64,000 bases of DNA from Saccharomyces mikatae IFO 1815 (lineage: Eukaryota; Ascomycota; Saccharomycetes; Saccharomycetales; Saccharomycetaceae), in NCBI RefSeq assembly GCF_947241705.1, contig NC_079271.1:248001-312000 (forward strand), in the 5' to 3' direction. A program made the translations under genes and the position numbers. Of the stretch, positions 31,001 to 39,400 are shown piece by piece (the stretch's first letter is position 1; each line of letters opens with the position of its first letter). The notes under the pieces are model-generated. The model saw only the letters and a list, made by a program, of their open reading frames with translations, had not been told where the DNA came from and made no database searches.

Positions 31001-31596
31001 GCAGGAAGCAAGAAAGAAGGAAGGATGAGGATACAAAGAAGGAATCAAAATCTGGTAACAAGGATATTGATGACAAATCTAATGGTTGGTTTGGTTGGTT
31101 GAAGAAAGATACCGGTGACAAAAAAGTATATAAAGCCAAGTTAGGCCATAAGAATACACTATACTATGACGAAAAGTTGAAACGTTGGGTAAATAAGAAT
31201 GCAACAGAAGAGGAAAAACAAAAAATTGTTGAAAGCTCAGCGCCACCACCTCCCCCAATCGTTAAACGTAAAGACGGTGGACCAAAGACAAAGCCTCGTT
31301 CAGGGCCCATCAATAATTCTCTACCTCCAATAAATTCTACCACAGTTGTCCCAAATAACCCAATCACTGGTGAACCTTTGCCAATTAAGTCATCACCTTC
31401 TGCAGGGCTCAATTTAGAGAATTCTCCTCCACCATCTTCCCCTACACCAAATATTTCTGGTGTAAATCTGACCGGTAAAAAGGCTAACGGTTTAGATGAC
31501 TTATTGAATTTGGCAGGAGGGCCCAAACCAGCAAGCACGAGAAGGAAAAAGAAAATGACGAGAGGCTACATTAACGTAATGGATAATATACAGTGA
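25015..31596 (+). CDS. SEC16: Sec16, COPII coat scaffold at ER exit sites
   Basis: Orthologue of YPL085W, 2193 residues from the ATG at 25015 (an in-frame GTG lies three codons upstream). Sec16 is a peripheral ER protein that recruits Sec23/24 and Sec13/31 and limits Sar1 turnover. The basic N-terminus (EAKKRKNQKKKLRQRQKKA) is followed by about 950 disordered, acidic, then Pro/Ser/Gln-rich residues. The central conserved domain (about 980-1420) is alpha-solenoid and contains CQMRILAFLQTGNHDEALRL. The C-terminal conserved tail includes SNGWFGWLKKDTGDKKVYKA and LYYDEKLKRWVNK. The N-terminal half is visibly more diverged from S. cerevisiae than the core. Confidence 0.96.
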   Translation: MTSEAKKRKNQKKKLRQRQKKAAEKAASHNEQPLESPESTISISFNNNSLSRTESDITPESDALPVSSSTNISSGNDIQLQAPDTQEFHNELCNESSQHDIVADRSDFSKNLMIENNSFSLQTKLNGSQEDGKTASDIPSSEPSPNAITVEPNDNNENARKAAAIFAVNEDVSSDKECGNYDSVIISSNDGTNSHNNHPLSSSGSLLSPELPSDDASSYNISLGTTDDDKSDGCHYNDKNINLNLGNASSQEHSRKESAPLKMETQEPTEERMQNMAHKENTNDLYVSDTEASVNVMKCSDDDASKLFQDDNSNQKLPWEEDAERPLFNESIDESEELAAELEQSNEFYTGKENANNFDSSMVSADRKSSSEENLEEISQEHNKQEIDGHAGKNIETENFTEKKDIKSPSSAEVGILETGNDIQDETDSLFAQDSEELGEALPWESGGKNADVTSESKKSDEDLFAADENNEKLPWEISEDQTSSGNTKNSTQTSTEKVAEQKFSFLEDDDDLLDDDSFLASSEEEEATIDTNTTEILSSKPVEEKKASRYEPVVEHKTRMHQEQAQFTNTAGIVTPQQFHGLAKNASNVASQQVNVPSTVGPKPPVIKDSNSIIKINEEKKKSDAYDFPLEIISESSKKGHAKPVAVPTQRFGSGNSFSSLEKPIPQSRKGSSNSNRPPVVPLGAQMSRPSRTNSTVSQTPLNYAFPNPYKIQQPQQSSIQQGIPLLNANIPPPTLQLDTNSSAPPIRARGISNASVGSTTSFGARRPTQYGINNGQSPVSPYGHPTINLPTANKYAPISPTVQQGQYPSISQNLAAPVVNNHNFVKTHRGHTSSISSYTPNQNEHASRYAPNNQQSYQVPQASQPVPPTAAHSNFQTQLRNSYVAPMVPSGQIAASIQPHMNIQAPVDVLPLMPVQNSTNLQPRAINVVPANSLPLANAPLSGNIFPESVSQQSANSVAPLQRKKHSMQLDNGALLNRQFPIFHWSSSNKVVYTVPSIPDQSHYMISSNLVQDIRVVSVDQIIKPNDMLKSFPGPLSSAKLKKKDLIKWMETTIKAISANDSSADMTIWKLLEMKLSDKISWENISKLLYNSDELLMYLSQPFPNTEIIPNAYRLDINCQMRILAFLQTGNHDEALRLALGRRDYAIALLIGSLMGKDKWSEVIQEYLYEEFTAGPNDQKVLANFLFLIFQVFVGNSKMTLKNFYSNEEASQWALTNWKSIVAAVLINIPENVEEPLSIPPVVLEFLIEFGIFLTKKGLTVAASTLFIIGNVPLSNEPVMADSDVIFESIGNVNTFEGVLWGEIYEYIFSCDSKFKVFPSILPQKVFHASLLQEQGLTNLATKYTDYLGSSIRKLPRKNALTINLTRELSEVVTRLSESNTGWLAKPKLSSVWGQLDKSFNKYIGGDDVDALSKKNEKKKVFDGFTPGSSANSSTVDLTQTFTPFQAQVTSQSYVDTTALLHNTHNAPINSVLHSKPSHVSKNLAEASLPYTHRVGDSLQGSPQRIQNTQYATVDPQMTSLRRVRTDQHASEMTSKSQQKLDKKPTPHAPQSGQNYSIPMEKSNSNAPSLFADFTAPPKFGRMPSNYMSSPDLVRRESIISTGSDFLPPPKVGGFMKTNSSQGSLMYSPSVEALPIDPIVPPDHEKRYDVSSNKHPQESTPEQEFHIPECNNNTDQNTLKDFAEVTGETMDIEASGLDDEKSTSPIQINNQATFPVSLNQDVVDEGQLILESDDGVRNADASKIEKNLSVNENEKSGEEQPQCVPKSVSSAYLPSADGVSLKNEPPAEKKSNVSKPVPSTYLPSAENALAEDKQMSQKQDISLKSKPISQEQNISVNIQATVATPIEQHILTQKPKSTTANKMHYSPYMPQTAAASANGDVPTILEAPPTIFAGTPHVQTSSPSPYSPLSNKTNESTFEPMAQSHSNSNALENRFNPMKKAEVVEKDTFEPTIRKASTNQYRAFKPLESDAGKYNDVIEEESDEDVMSADEGKSRKQERRKDEDTKKESKSGNKDIDDKSNGWFGWLKKDTGDKKVYKAKLGHKNTLYYDEKLKRWVNKNATEEEKQKIVESSAPPPPPIVKRKDGGPKTKPRSGPINNSLPPINSTTVVPNNPITGEPLPIKSSPSAGLNLENSPPPSSPTPNISGVNLTGKKANGLDDLLNLAGGPKPASTRRKKKMTRGYINVMDNIQ
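25933..26445 (+). repeat. Three-fold LF-acidic-LPWE peptide repeat inside SEC16
   Basis: Within the disordered N-terminus, the pattern LF(Q/A) plus an acidic stretch plus LPWE occurs three times: LFQDDNSNQKLPWE (residues 307-320), LFAQDSEELGEALPWE (430-445) and LFAADENNEKLPWE (464-477). The LPWE codons are at 25963-25974, 26338-26349 and 26434-26445. The repeat is seen directly. A role as a short binding motif is inference. Confidence 0.85.
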
Positions 31597-31980
31597 TTAT
31601 AACCAATATAATCACGTTCTTATAGAATTTTCTACGTCTTCCTTTTCTTGATGTATATTATACACTTATATAGACCGCAACAAAAGGTTATGAAAAACAA
31701 TGATAATAGAAAGACATGATGATAACCATATATTTGGTTTATGTCCTGTCGTAATAGGAAATATAAAAAGAAGCGATATTAAACTTTGATTTGGTTTATG
31801 ATCTATGTTTACTTTATCTCTTTTTTTAACCATTGCTTGAGGAAAGGCCGGGTCACGATAATCGAGAAAGAGAAACTAGACTTGAGTATTATTTCGAAGA
31901 AGTGAGTGCTAAAGGGGCTATCGAGAAAAACCTTTGAATTTGGATCGCCAACTTGGTGGCAATACCTACTGGTTATACTC
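31597..31980. other. Intergenic: SEC16 3' end and BRO1 promoter
   Basis: 384 AT-rich bases. The last 75 bases before the BRO1 ATG are an open frame in phase with BRO1 but begin with GTG, so they are treated as 5' leader. No RNA gene or element is recognised. Confidence 0.5.
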
Positions 31981-34500
31981 ATGAAACCTTATCTATTTGA
32001 CTTAAAGCTGAAAGACACTGAGAAGTTGGACTGGAAAAAAGGCCTCTCTTCATATCTTAAAAAAACATACGGCTCTTCACAGTGGAGAACATTTTATGAT
32101 GAGAAAACAACTTCAGATCTTGATCATTTGAGGAACAATGCAAATGGAGAGCTTGCACCCTCTTCATTGTCAGAACAAAACCTAAAGTATTACTCATTTT
32201 TGGAGCATCTTTACCTTCGCCTGGGTAGCAAAGGATCAAGATTGAAAATGGACTTCACTTGGTATGATGCAGAATATTCTTCTGCGCAAAAAGGGTTGAA
32301 GTACACACAACATACTTTGGCATTTGAAAAGTCTTGTACTTTGTTCAATATTGCCGTAATCTATACTCAAATAGCTGGGGAGAATATCAATGATAACTAT
32401 AAAAACTCAATCACGAATTTGACAAAAGCTTTTTCCTGTTTTGAATTTCTGTCAGAAAACTTTTTGAACTCACCTTCTATTGATCTTCAATCTGAGAACA
32501 CTAGATTTTTGGCCAATATTTGCCATGCAGAAGCTCAAGAACTATTTCTTTTAAAAATACTGAACGAACAAGTATCATCCAAGCAATATACATTGATCAG
32601 TAAACTTTCTAGAACTACCTGTAACCTTTATCAGAAATGTCACGATTTTATGAAAGATAAAGATAGTGACTTGATCGTTTATGGTGAACCCAAATGGAAA
32701 GCAACCATATCTTGTAAACTGTACTTTTATAAATCGCTGAGCGCTTATTATCATGGTTTACACCTGGAAGAAGTAAACAGTATTGGCGAAGCAATTGCTT
32801 TTCTCGATTTTTCTTTGCAACAATTGATTTCATCCTTTCCATTCAAAACGTGGTTGTTAGAATTTATAGACTTTGATGGATTTAAAGAAACCTTAGAGAA
32901 AAAACAGAAAGAATTGATCAAGGATAACGATTATATATATCATGAAAATATACCAGCAGTTGTACAGATCGATTCTATCAAAGCTCTCGATGCCATCAAA
33001 CCTCCAACATGGGAGAAAATATTAGAGCCGTACATGGATATTGTTGCCAACAAATGTGACACTATGTACAAAGGCATTATTCCTCTAGATGTCTATGAAA
33101 AGGAAAGCATTTACTCGGAAGAAAAAGCCACGTTATTGAGAAAAGAGGTTGAAGAAACTGAGACAGCAAACTTGGAATACTCATCCTTCATTGAATTTAC
33201 AAATCTGCCAAGACTCTTAAGTGATCTGGAAAAACAATTTGGCAACGGAAATATTTCTTCAAATACGGATGCACAAGGACAATTAATGAGGGACCAAATT
33301 CAGGCATGGTGCAAGTTTATACAAACAAATGAATTCAGGAATATAGAAGAACAAATGAACAAAATTGTATCTAAAAGAAAACAGATTTTGGATATCCTTT
33401 CTGCCTTACCTGATGATCAAAAGGAAAACGTCACGAAACTGAAATCTTCTCTAGTGGCAGCTTCGAACTCAGATGAAAAATTATTTGCATGCGTTAAACC
33501 TCATATTACAGAGATAAAGCTAGTATGTGACAATGGAGAAATATGGAAAAAGTTTGACGAATTCAATCGCAATTTACTTCCACAGCCTAGCTTACTGGAT
33601 ATTGATGACACTAAAAATGATAAAATTTTAGACTTGTTGAAACAGGTGAGGGGATATGCGGACGATTTGGGAACATTGAAGGAGGAACGTTCGAGAAATT
33701 TGTCGGAATTGAGGGACAAAATCAATAGTGATGATATCACAAAATTAATAATCATCAATAAGGGAAAATCGGATGTTGAACTCAAAGAATTATTTGAGAC
33801 AGAATTAGAAAAGTTTGAGCCCCTAAGTACAAGAATAGAAGCGACAATCTATAAACAATCTTCTATGATTAATGAAATCAAAGCTAAACTAGATGAAATT
33901 TTTCATCTTTCAAACTTCAAGGACAAATCTTCTGGGGAAGACCAACTTTCAAAGGATCGTAAGATTTTCTTTGATAGATTACAGGAAGCTGTCAAAGCAT
34001 TTAGCATTTTTTCATCTGATTTGCCAAAAGGAATAGGATTTTATAATTCACTTCTGGATATGAGTAGAGACTTGGCTGAAAGAGTGAGGGTAGCAAAGCA
34101 AAGTGACGTCTCCTCAACAAATTCTCCTCCACCTCCCCTCCCTCCACTTGACCTGAAAGAATCTGCTAGTGGAATTTCCCCATTACTGCCCCAAAAGAGT
34201 GCAGTATTTCAGCCCTTATCTCGACAAGGTCTCGATTTAGAGAGTCGTTTTCAAAATCTTAGAGTAAGTTCCCAAGGGCCCAGTGTCCCACCAAGAACCT
34301 ATGAAGCTTCATCATATTCTGCGGTTCCTATTATGCCAGGTCCTCCTATTCCACCAAAACATTCGCAAGAGGAGCTCTACGATTTGAGGAGACGGAAAGC
34401 GGTTGAAAATGAAGAACGTGAATTGCAAGAGAACCCAACATCTTTTTATAACAGGCCCTCTGTTTTTGATGAAAATATGTATTCCAAATACAGTAGTTAA
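31981..34500 (+). CDS. BRO1: Bro1, ESCRT-III-associated endosomal sorting factor
   Basis: Orthologue of YPL084W, 839 residues starting MKPYLFDLKLKDTEKLDWKK (family 844). Bro1 binds Snf7 on endosomes and brings in the ubiquitin hydrolase Doa4. The Bro1 domain spans about residues 1-370 (QNLKYYSFLEHLYLRLGSKG; AFEKSCTLFNIAVIYTQIA). A coiled V domain (about 380-700) follows, then a proline-rich C-terminus (PPPPLPPLD; PPIPPKHSQEELYDL) ending in YNRPSVFDENMYSKYSS, the Doa4-interacting tail. The ATG start is preferred over the upstream in-frame GTG. It is convergent with SEN54. Confidence 0.96.
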   Translation: MKPYLFDLKLKDTEKLDWKKGLSSYLKKTYGSSQWRTFYDEKTTSDLDHLRNNANGELAPSSLSEQNLKYYSFLEHLYLRLGSKGSRLKMDFTWYDAEYSSAQKGLKYTQHTLAFEKSCTLFNIAVIYTQIAGENINDNYKNSITNLTKAFSCFEFLSENFLNSPSIDLQSENTRFLANICHAEAQELFLLKILNEQVSSKQYTLISKLSRTTCNLYQKCHDFMKDKDSDLIVYGEPKWKATISCKLYFYKSLSAYYHGLHLEEVNSIGEAIAFLDFSLQQLISSFPFKTWLLEFIDFDGFKETLEKKQKELIKDNDYIYHENIPAVVQIDSIKALDAIKPPTWEKILEPYMDIVANKCDTMYKGIIPLDVYEKESIYSEEKATLLRKEVEETETANLEYSSFIEFTNLPRLLSDLEKQFGNGNISSNTDAQGQLMRDQIQAWCKFIQTNEFRNIEEQMNKIVSKRKQILDILSALPDDQKENVTKLKSSLVAASNSDEKLFACVKPHITEIKLVCDNGEIWKKFDEFNRNLLPQPSLLDIDDTKNDKILDLLKQVRGYADDLGTLKEERSRNLSELRDKINSDDITKLIIINKGKSDVELKELFETELEKFEPLSTRIEATIYKQSSMINEIKAKLDEIFHLSNFKDKSSGEDQLSKDRKIFFDRLQEAVKAFSIFSSDLPKGIGFYNSLLDMSRDLAERVRVAKQSDVSSTNSPPPPLPPLDLKESASGISPLLPQKSAVFQPLSRQGLDLESRFQNLRVSSQGPSVPPRTYEASSYSAVPIMPGPPIPPKHSQEELYDLRRRKAVENEERELQENPTSFYNRPSVFDENMYSKYSS

Positions 34501-34626
34501 GCCTGTATATAAAGGCATATGGCTTATTTCTTAGTCCTATTATGTTTTTTCCACCTTTCACTCAGTACGATAACTATATACTAAGTTTGTCAAAGGGCGT
34601 TCTGTAAAGATATAAATAACTACCTT

Positions 34627-36051
34627 TCAGCTAAAGTTCTTTTTATGCTTTCTCCATTTTCGATCTAGTTTGCTTTGAGTGTTAGCTGAATACCATACAT
34701 TTTCGGATCCGAAATCAGCTTCCGACATTTTCACAAAGGTAATCAGGCCATTATCCATAATCGCGAGAATGAAACTCCGATAACCTGCCTTTAATCTACG
34801 GGTTTGCTGTATATGAGGTGGATATGTTCTTGATTTCTTTTTGGCACTAGGTTGCACATTCTTTTTTTCGGGACTGGATTCTGTTAAAGATTTTAGAGAC
34901 TGTGCTCTCTTTTGATTTGAAGACCTAGTGCTCGTCTTGTGATTGTATTCGCTTCGCGGGATCCCTTCAACATAGGTGTTTGCGTCCCAATTGAGATCGT
35001 CTTCGACTTCGTTCAGAAATTCAAATTTATAATCAAGGGAGGCAAATATAGATCGCAGTTCCATATATGTAGGAAAATGTTGAAGATCGTCGTTTTTATT
35101 ATAAATTAAAACTTGGAAATCAGGAAGGCCAGGGTTCCCTTTTTTAAAATTAGGATGGGGTTTCCAAACCTTAAATGTCACTGGAGTATATTTTACCTTT
35201 TGATGAAATTCTGCATCAAATCTTGCGCTCAATAACTCCTTTCTACATTTAGGCACGGTCACAGAATGAATAAGCTTACTTAAACCCTGATATAATTGTG
35301 GTGACGTTGTGTACTTACGAAAAAAAAAATTCCAGTTACAGTAAAAGAAACCACTAAAAAGTGATATCTCTTGTATTTTGAAAAGGGAAAATAATCTGCA
35401 AGTAATTGATTGCAAATTGTTTCGTTGCCTTTGTAAAGGAAAGAAGGAAGTTTTAACACCTGTGTCTTTATCACACAGTTCTAGTATAAAACCTAATCTT
35501 TTCAAATGAGCAAACACAAAGTATTGATCCATTTCTTGTTGTGTTGAAAATAATGAATACAGGTCTTCCATACTAAGTAGAATTTCAATATTTTGAGTTG
35601 AATTTTCTTCGTTAGAGTACGCTTCCAACCTATAATAAGGAAGGATTGTACCCCTCTCTGCCAAATAAACGAATTCATGAAACTCAAGCCAGTATCCGCC
35701 TGTTCTATCAGCTCTTCCCATTGTTTGCATGAAATTACCTTTTGGTTTTGGCAAAAATGCTTGATGCTTATGTGGTACATAGTATCCTCTCACTTGTGAT
35801 TTTACGGTGGTGCCTCTAATGGAATCTGATATGGTATCAAACATTGCCTTGCTTGCTTGATAAAGAAGTAGTTCTTGTATATCAGTACCATCTGGCTCAT
35901 AGTCCTTTTCGCCTCTTTTTGGAAGTGAAAGAAAAGTGTTTTTGCTTATGAGTGATGCGACTTGTGACCAGTCTTGATTTGCCTCTTCCGCCTCTTCTAA
36001 TTCTGAATCAAGAGTGGTCTGCTGACTATTTTTTTTCTTAACAGGCTCCAT
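34627..36051 (-). CDS. SEN54: Sen54, structural subunit of tRNA splicing endonuclease
   Basis: Orthologue of YPL083C, 474 residues from the ATG at 36051 (family about 467). Sen54 pairs with Sen2 in the heterotetrameric SEN complex that cuts introns from pre-tRNA on the mitochondrial surface in yeast. It is non-catalytic. The conserved N-terminal region (WSQVASLISKNTFLSLPKRG; KAMFDTISDSIRGTTVKS; FMQTMGRADRTGGYWLEFHE) and the C-terminal endonuclease-fold end (GYRSFILAIMDNGLITFVKM) are clear. A Lys/Ser-rich linker lies between them. Both termini differ from S. cerevisiae as I remember it: the first ten residues are different, and about six residues (KKNFS) extend the C-terminus. Confidence 0.93.
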   Translation of the reverse strand: MEPVKKKNSQQTTLDSELEEAEEANQDWSQVASLISKNTFLSLPKRGEKDYEPDGTDIQELLLYQASKAMFDTISDSIRGTTVKSQVRGYYVPHKHQAFLPKPKGNFMQTMGRADRTGGYWLEFHEFVYLAERGTILPYYRLEAYSNEENSTQNIEILLSMEDLYSLFSTQQEMDQYFVFAHLKRLGFILELCDKDTGVKTSFFPLQRQRNNLQSITCRLFSLFKIQEISLFSGFFYCNWNFFFRKYTTSPQLYQGLSKLIHSVTVPKCRKELLSARFDAEFHQKVKYTPVTFKVWKPHPNFKKGNPGLPDFQVLIYNKNDDLQHFPTYMELRSIFASLDYKFEFLNEVEDDLNWDANTYVEGIPRSEYNHKTSTRSSNQKRAQSLKSLTESSPEKKNVQPSAKKKSRTYPPHIQQTRRLKAGYRSFILAIMDNGLITFVKMSEADFGSENVWYSANTQSKLDRKWRKHKKNFS

Positions 36052-36465
36052 CAAATTGGCAGGGAATAAAATTTCAGTGTATGATAATAACTTAGCTCAG
36101 ATGAAGTTGCTATTCAAAGAGACAATTATGGTATTTTTGATGAAGCTTTGTATAAAGTCCAGATGAGCAATTTCTAGTTTCGATCTGAGTCTGCGAGCAT
36201 GAAAAATAAGTGAAAAACAGCCCAAATCGCAATAAAAACGGGCTATATTCACGAAAAAATGTATGAGAGTTGTAGCAGTCGTCCTGCGAACCTGAGAAAG
36301 AGAATATGGAATTGTCATTAATCTTGATTATTATTAAAATAAACATGTAAAATTCTATAAGACTCCATTAATATACCGTATTATATTACAAATTGATAAT
36401 ACATAAATGCGTTAAATAAAACAAAATGACTCTGTATACGCGTCATTCCAATGCAGAAAATTCCT
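36052..36465. other. Intergenic: SEN54 promoter and MOT1 3' end
   Basis: 414 AT-rich bases between two minus-strand genes. An ACGCGT (MluI/MCB-type) hexamer lies near 36437, close to the MOT1 stop, and is probably coincidental. No RNA gene is recognised. Confidence 0.45.
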
Positions 36466-39400
36466 TTATCGTAAAGTTTTGATGAAGGTGTCTAAATTAT
36501 ACTCTTCCTCGTACTGAGATGGGTCCCATAGCTCCTTCAGTTCACCAAGGGCCTCTTTGGCTTTACCTGTTAAGCCAGTTTCGTTAGCGATATCTTCCAT
36601 GCCTTTTGCTGTTTGTGAATCGCCATTATTCTTTTCTTCATTTTCTTGAGAAGTAACGTTATCGGGATCAAAAAGGTCAAGTAATTGGTGTGTATCCATG
36701 GAAGCTAATCCACTATTTTGCTGGTTTACAACAGTAGAAGCAATGTTCATTTTGAATTTCTGTAACCCCATGATTTTTTCTTCCAGTGTGCCTTTAGTAA
36801 TAATTCTGTAAACATTAACGACCTTTTTTTGACCAATTCTATGAGCTCTGTCCATAGCTTGTAAATCATTCATTGGATTCCAGTCATGCTCTACAAAAAT
36901 AACAGTGTCTGCACCAGTCAAGTTCAAGCCCAATCCACCCACCTTGGTAGTTAATAATAAGCAATCAATAGATGGATCTTCATTGAATTTACGAACAACC
37001 TTTTGCCTATCTCTTGGATCGACGCTTCCATCTAATCTCATATATGTCACAGAGGGCATATACTTTTTAAACAAGTCATTCTCGACCATGTCTAGCATAT
37101 CTTTTAGCTGACAGAAGATTAACGCTCTGTGTTGTGATATGACATTTTGTATGGGGAATGTTTGATCTTGGCTCGCTTTTTTGTCCATATCTTCCTCACC
37201 TATACCACATTCAAAGAGTAATGTTCTTAATGCACTTAGTTTTGGAGCATTGATTATATCATGCAAATCTAAACCAGTTTGCCTTAAATAATCTTCAACC
37301 TGTGCTAATTGCGGATGATTCGGCGATAAAACCAAGGCTGGGTGATTACACAACTTTCTCATATATTGCAAAGCTTGAAAAATATGTTGTTTACCATCGG
37401 CAATCTCAGGATTTTCAATGTCTTTTTCAACCTCATTTTTTTGCTTCTTAGCAAAATCCATATATAGTTGTTTTTGTAAGTCACCTAATTCGCAATAGTA
37501 ATCCTGGATGATTTTAGGAGGCAAATCAGACAAGACATCCTCCTTTAGTCTTCTTAGCATGAAGGGTAAGACTTGCTTATGCAAAGCTTCTAAAGCCAAC
37601 ACACCGGCCTCTTGCTCCTTAGACGATGTTTTACTATTCCTTGACGCAGCAATAGGCTTAGCAAACCTTTCTTGAAACATCTTTTCGGTTCCCAAAAATC
37701 CCGGCATCAAGAAATCAAACAAAGACCACAGTTCCAAAACGTTATTTTGAATGGGAGTACCAGTTAAAATTAATCTATGGTTTGCAGTAATTTCTTTAAC
37801 AGCTTTCGCAAGTTTTGATTGAGAGTTCTTAATGATATGTCCCTCGTCCAAAACACAGTAGTTGTATTCAGTTTTGTTTAGAACTGCGAGATCATTCCTA
37901 GCTACATCATATGATGTTACTATAATATCGGCACATTCCAACTGTGATCTCAAACTTGACCTGACGGTTGGTCCACCAGCATAAACAACAACCTTCAAAA
38001 AGGGGGCATATTGGTCAAATTCGTTCTCCCAATGCCCAGTCAAGGATGGAGGACAGATTATGAGAGATGGTAAGGCCCTACTTTCAACAGAATGTGATTT
38101 CTCGTAATCTTCCTTTCTTAAATATTGATCACTTGCAATAATGCAAATTGTTTGTAATGTTTTACCCAAACCCATATCGTCACATAATATTCCATGTAAA
38201 TGATATTTGTTTAGGAATGCCAACCAATTAACACCATCCTGCTGGTATTTTCTCAAAGTGGCCTTGATAGCAATGGGTAATTTAAAAGGTTTAGCTTTAG
38301 AGGGATCCATCATTTGTTGAATAAAGTCACGCTCCCTTTCTCTGCTGGTCACTAACTCTTCTGGCAGTCCTTGTGGATCGGCGATACCAGCCTCTAGAGG
38401 AACTAATTTAATAATGGAAGCAAACGTTGTTGTGGCCAAATTTCTCACATCTTCATTTGAATCACTCATACGACCCAAAAGTGGGACTATTAGGAAAATA
38501 ACGTAAGGCAAAACATCCGTTTCCATCGAAAGCGACAAGTGATAAATAAGTTCAGTGGACCCTTGACGGTCAGATAGAGAACCAGCACTATTCATTAGAG
38601 GCAAAATCTCACGAATGGTATAAGCCATTACCTCCACGGAAGAAATTTTAGCTAGATCGGCAAATGTTCTTGCAGCTGAATAACGGAAAACAGATAAGCT
38701 CGATCTTAAGAATGTTAACAGAATAGAGAAACGAGTAAAAACCTCACTTGAACGTAACGAAACAGACATAAATGGGAATAATGCTCTCAAAACGCCGAAT
38801 GAGTCCACTATTTTTTGACCTAGAACATTGTCAATTTTGTCTATTTGCAGATCTTCGTGGCTAGATAGGGAATCGAATAGAATCGATTTTAATTGAGGTA
38901 ACTTTTGTAGTACACAAGGCCCAAGAACTTCGAATAGCGTTTCCAAGGTAATCAACCCACCTTTCCTTTTTAGTTGTGCTTCTTCTGACATTTTTGTCAA
39001 ATTGATGTCATCTTGAGCAGCAATTGAGTTAGATTCTTTTATTAGCGTCAGTATTTTTTCTTTATATTCTGCATTCACAGAGAAATCAGGAACTTCTGAA
39101 GTATCTACGCATAAGAATCCGCAAAGATTTTTGACGATCTTACCAGAAACATTTATTTTATCATTTTCTAGCAATTTTTGAATTAAATGTACAACCGACT
39201 CTCCTGCTATCGTTTGCAATTTCTCATTTCTTTCTTCTTTAACGCTATCCATAAGTGACCTAATAATGGGATTCAACTTGGGAGGGAGGCCATCAAACAA
39301 CAATATTGATGATGCATAGTTTGCGAGAATACTACCTGCGCGAAGTTTGGCAGATTCTTTGGCTGCATTAATTGCCATTAGAACACGATGCTTTGAATCC

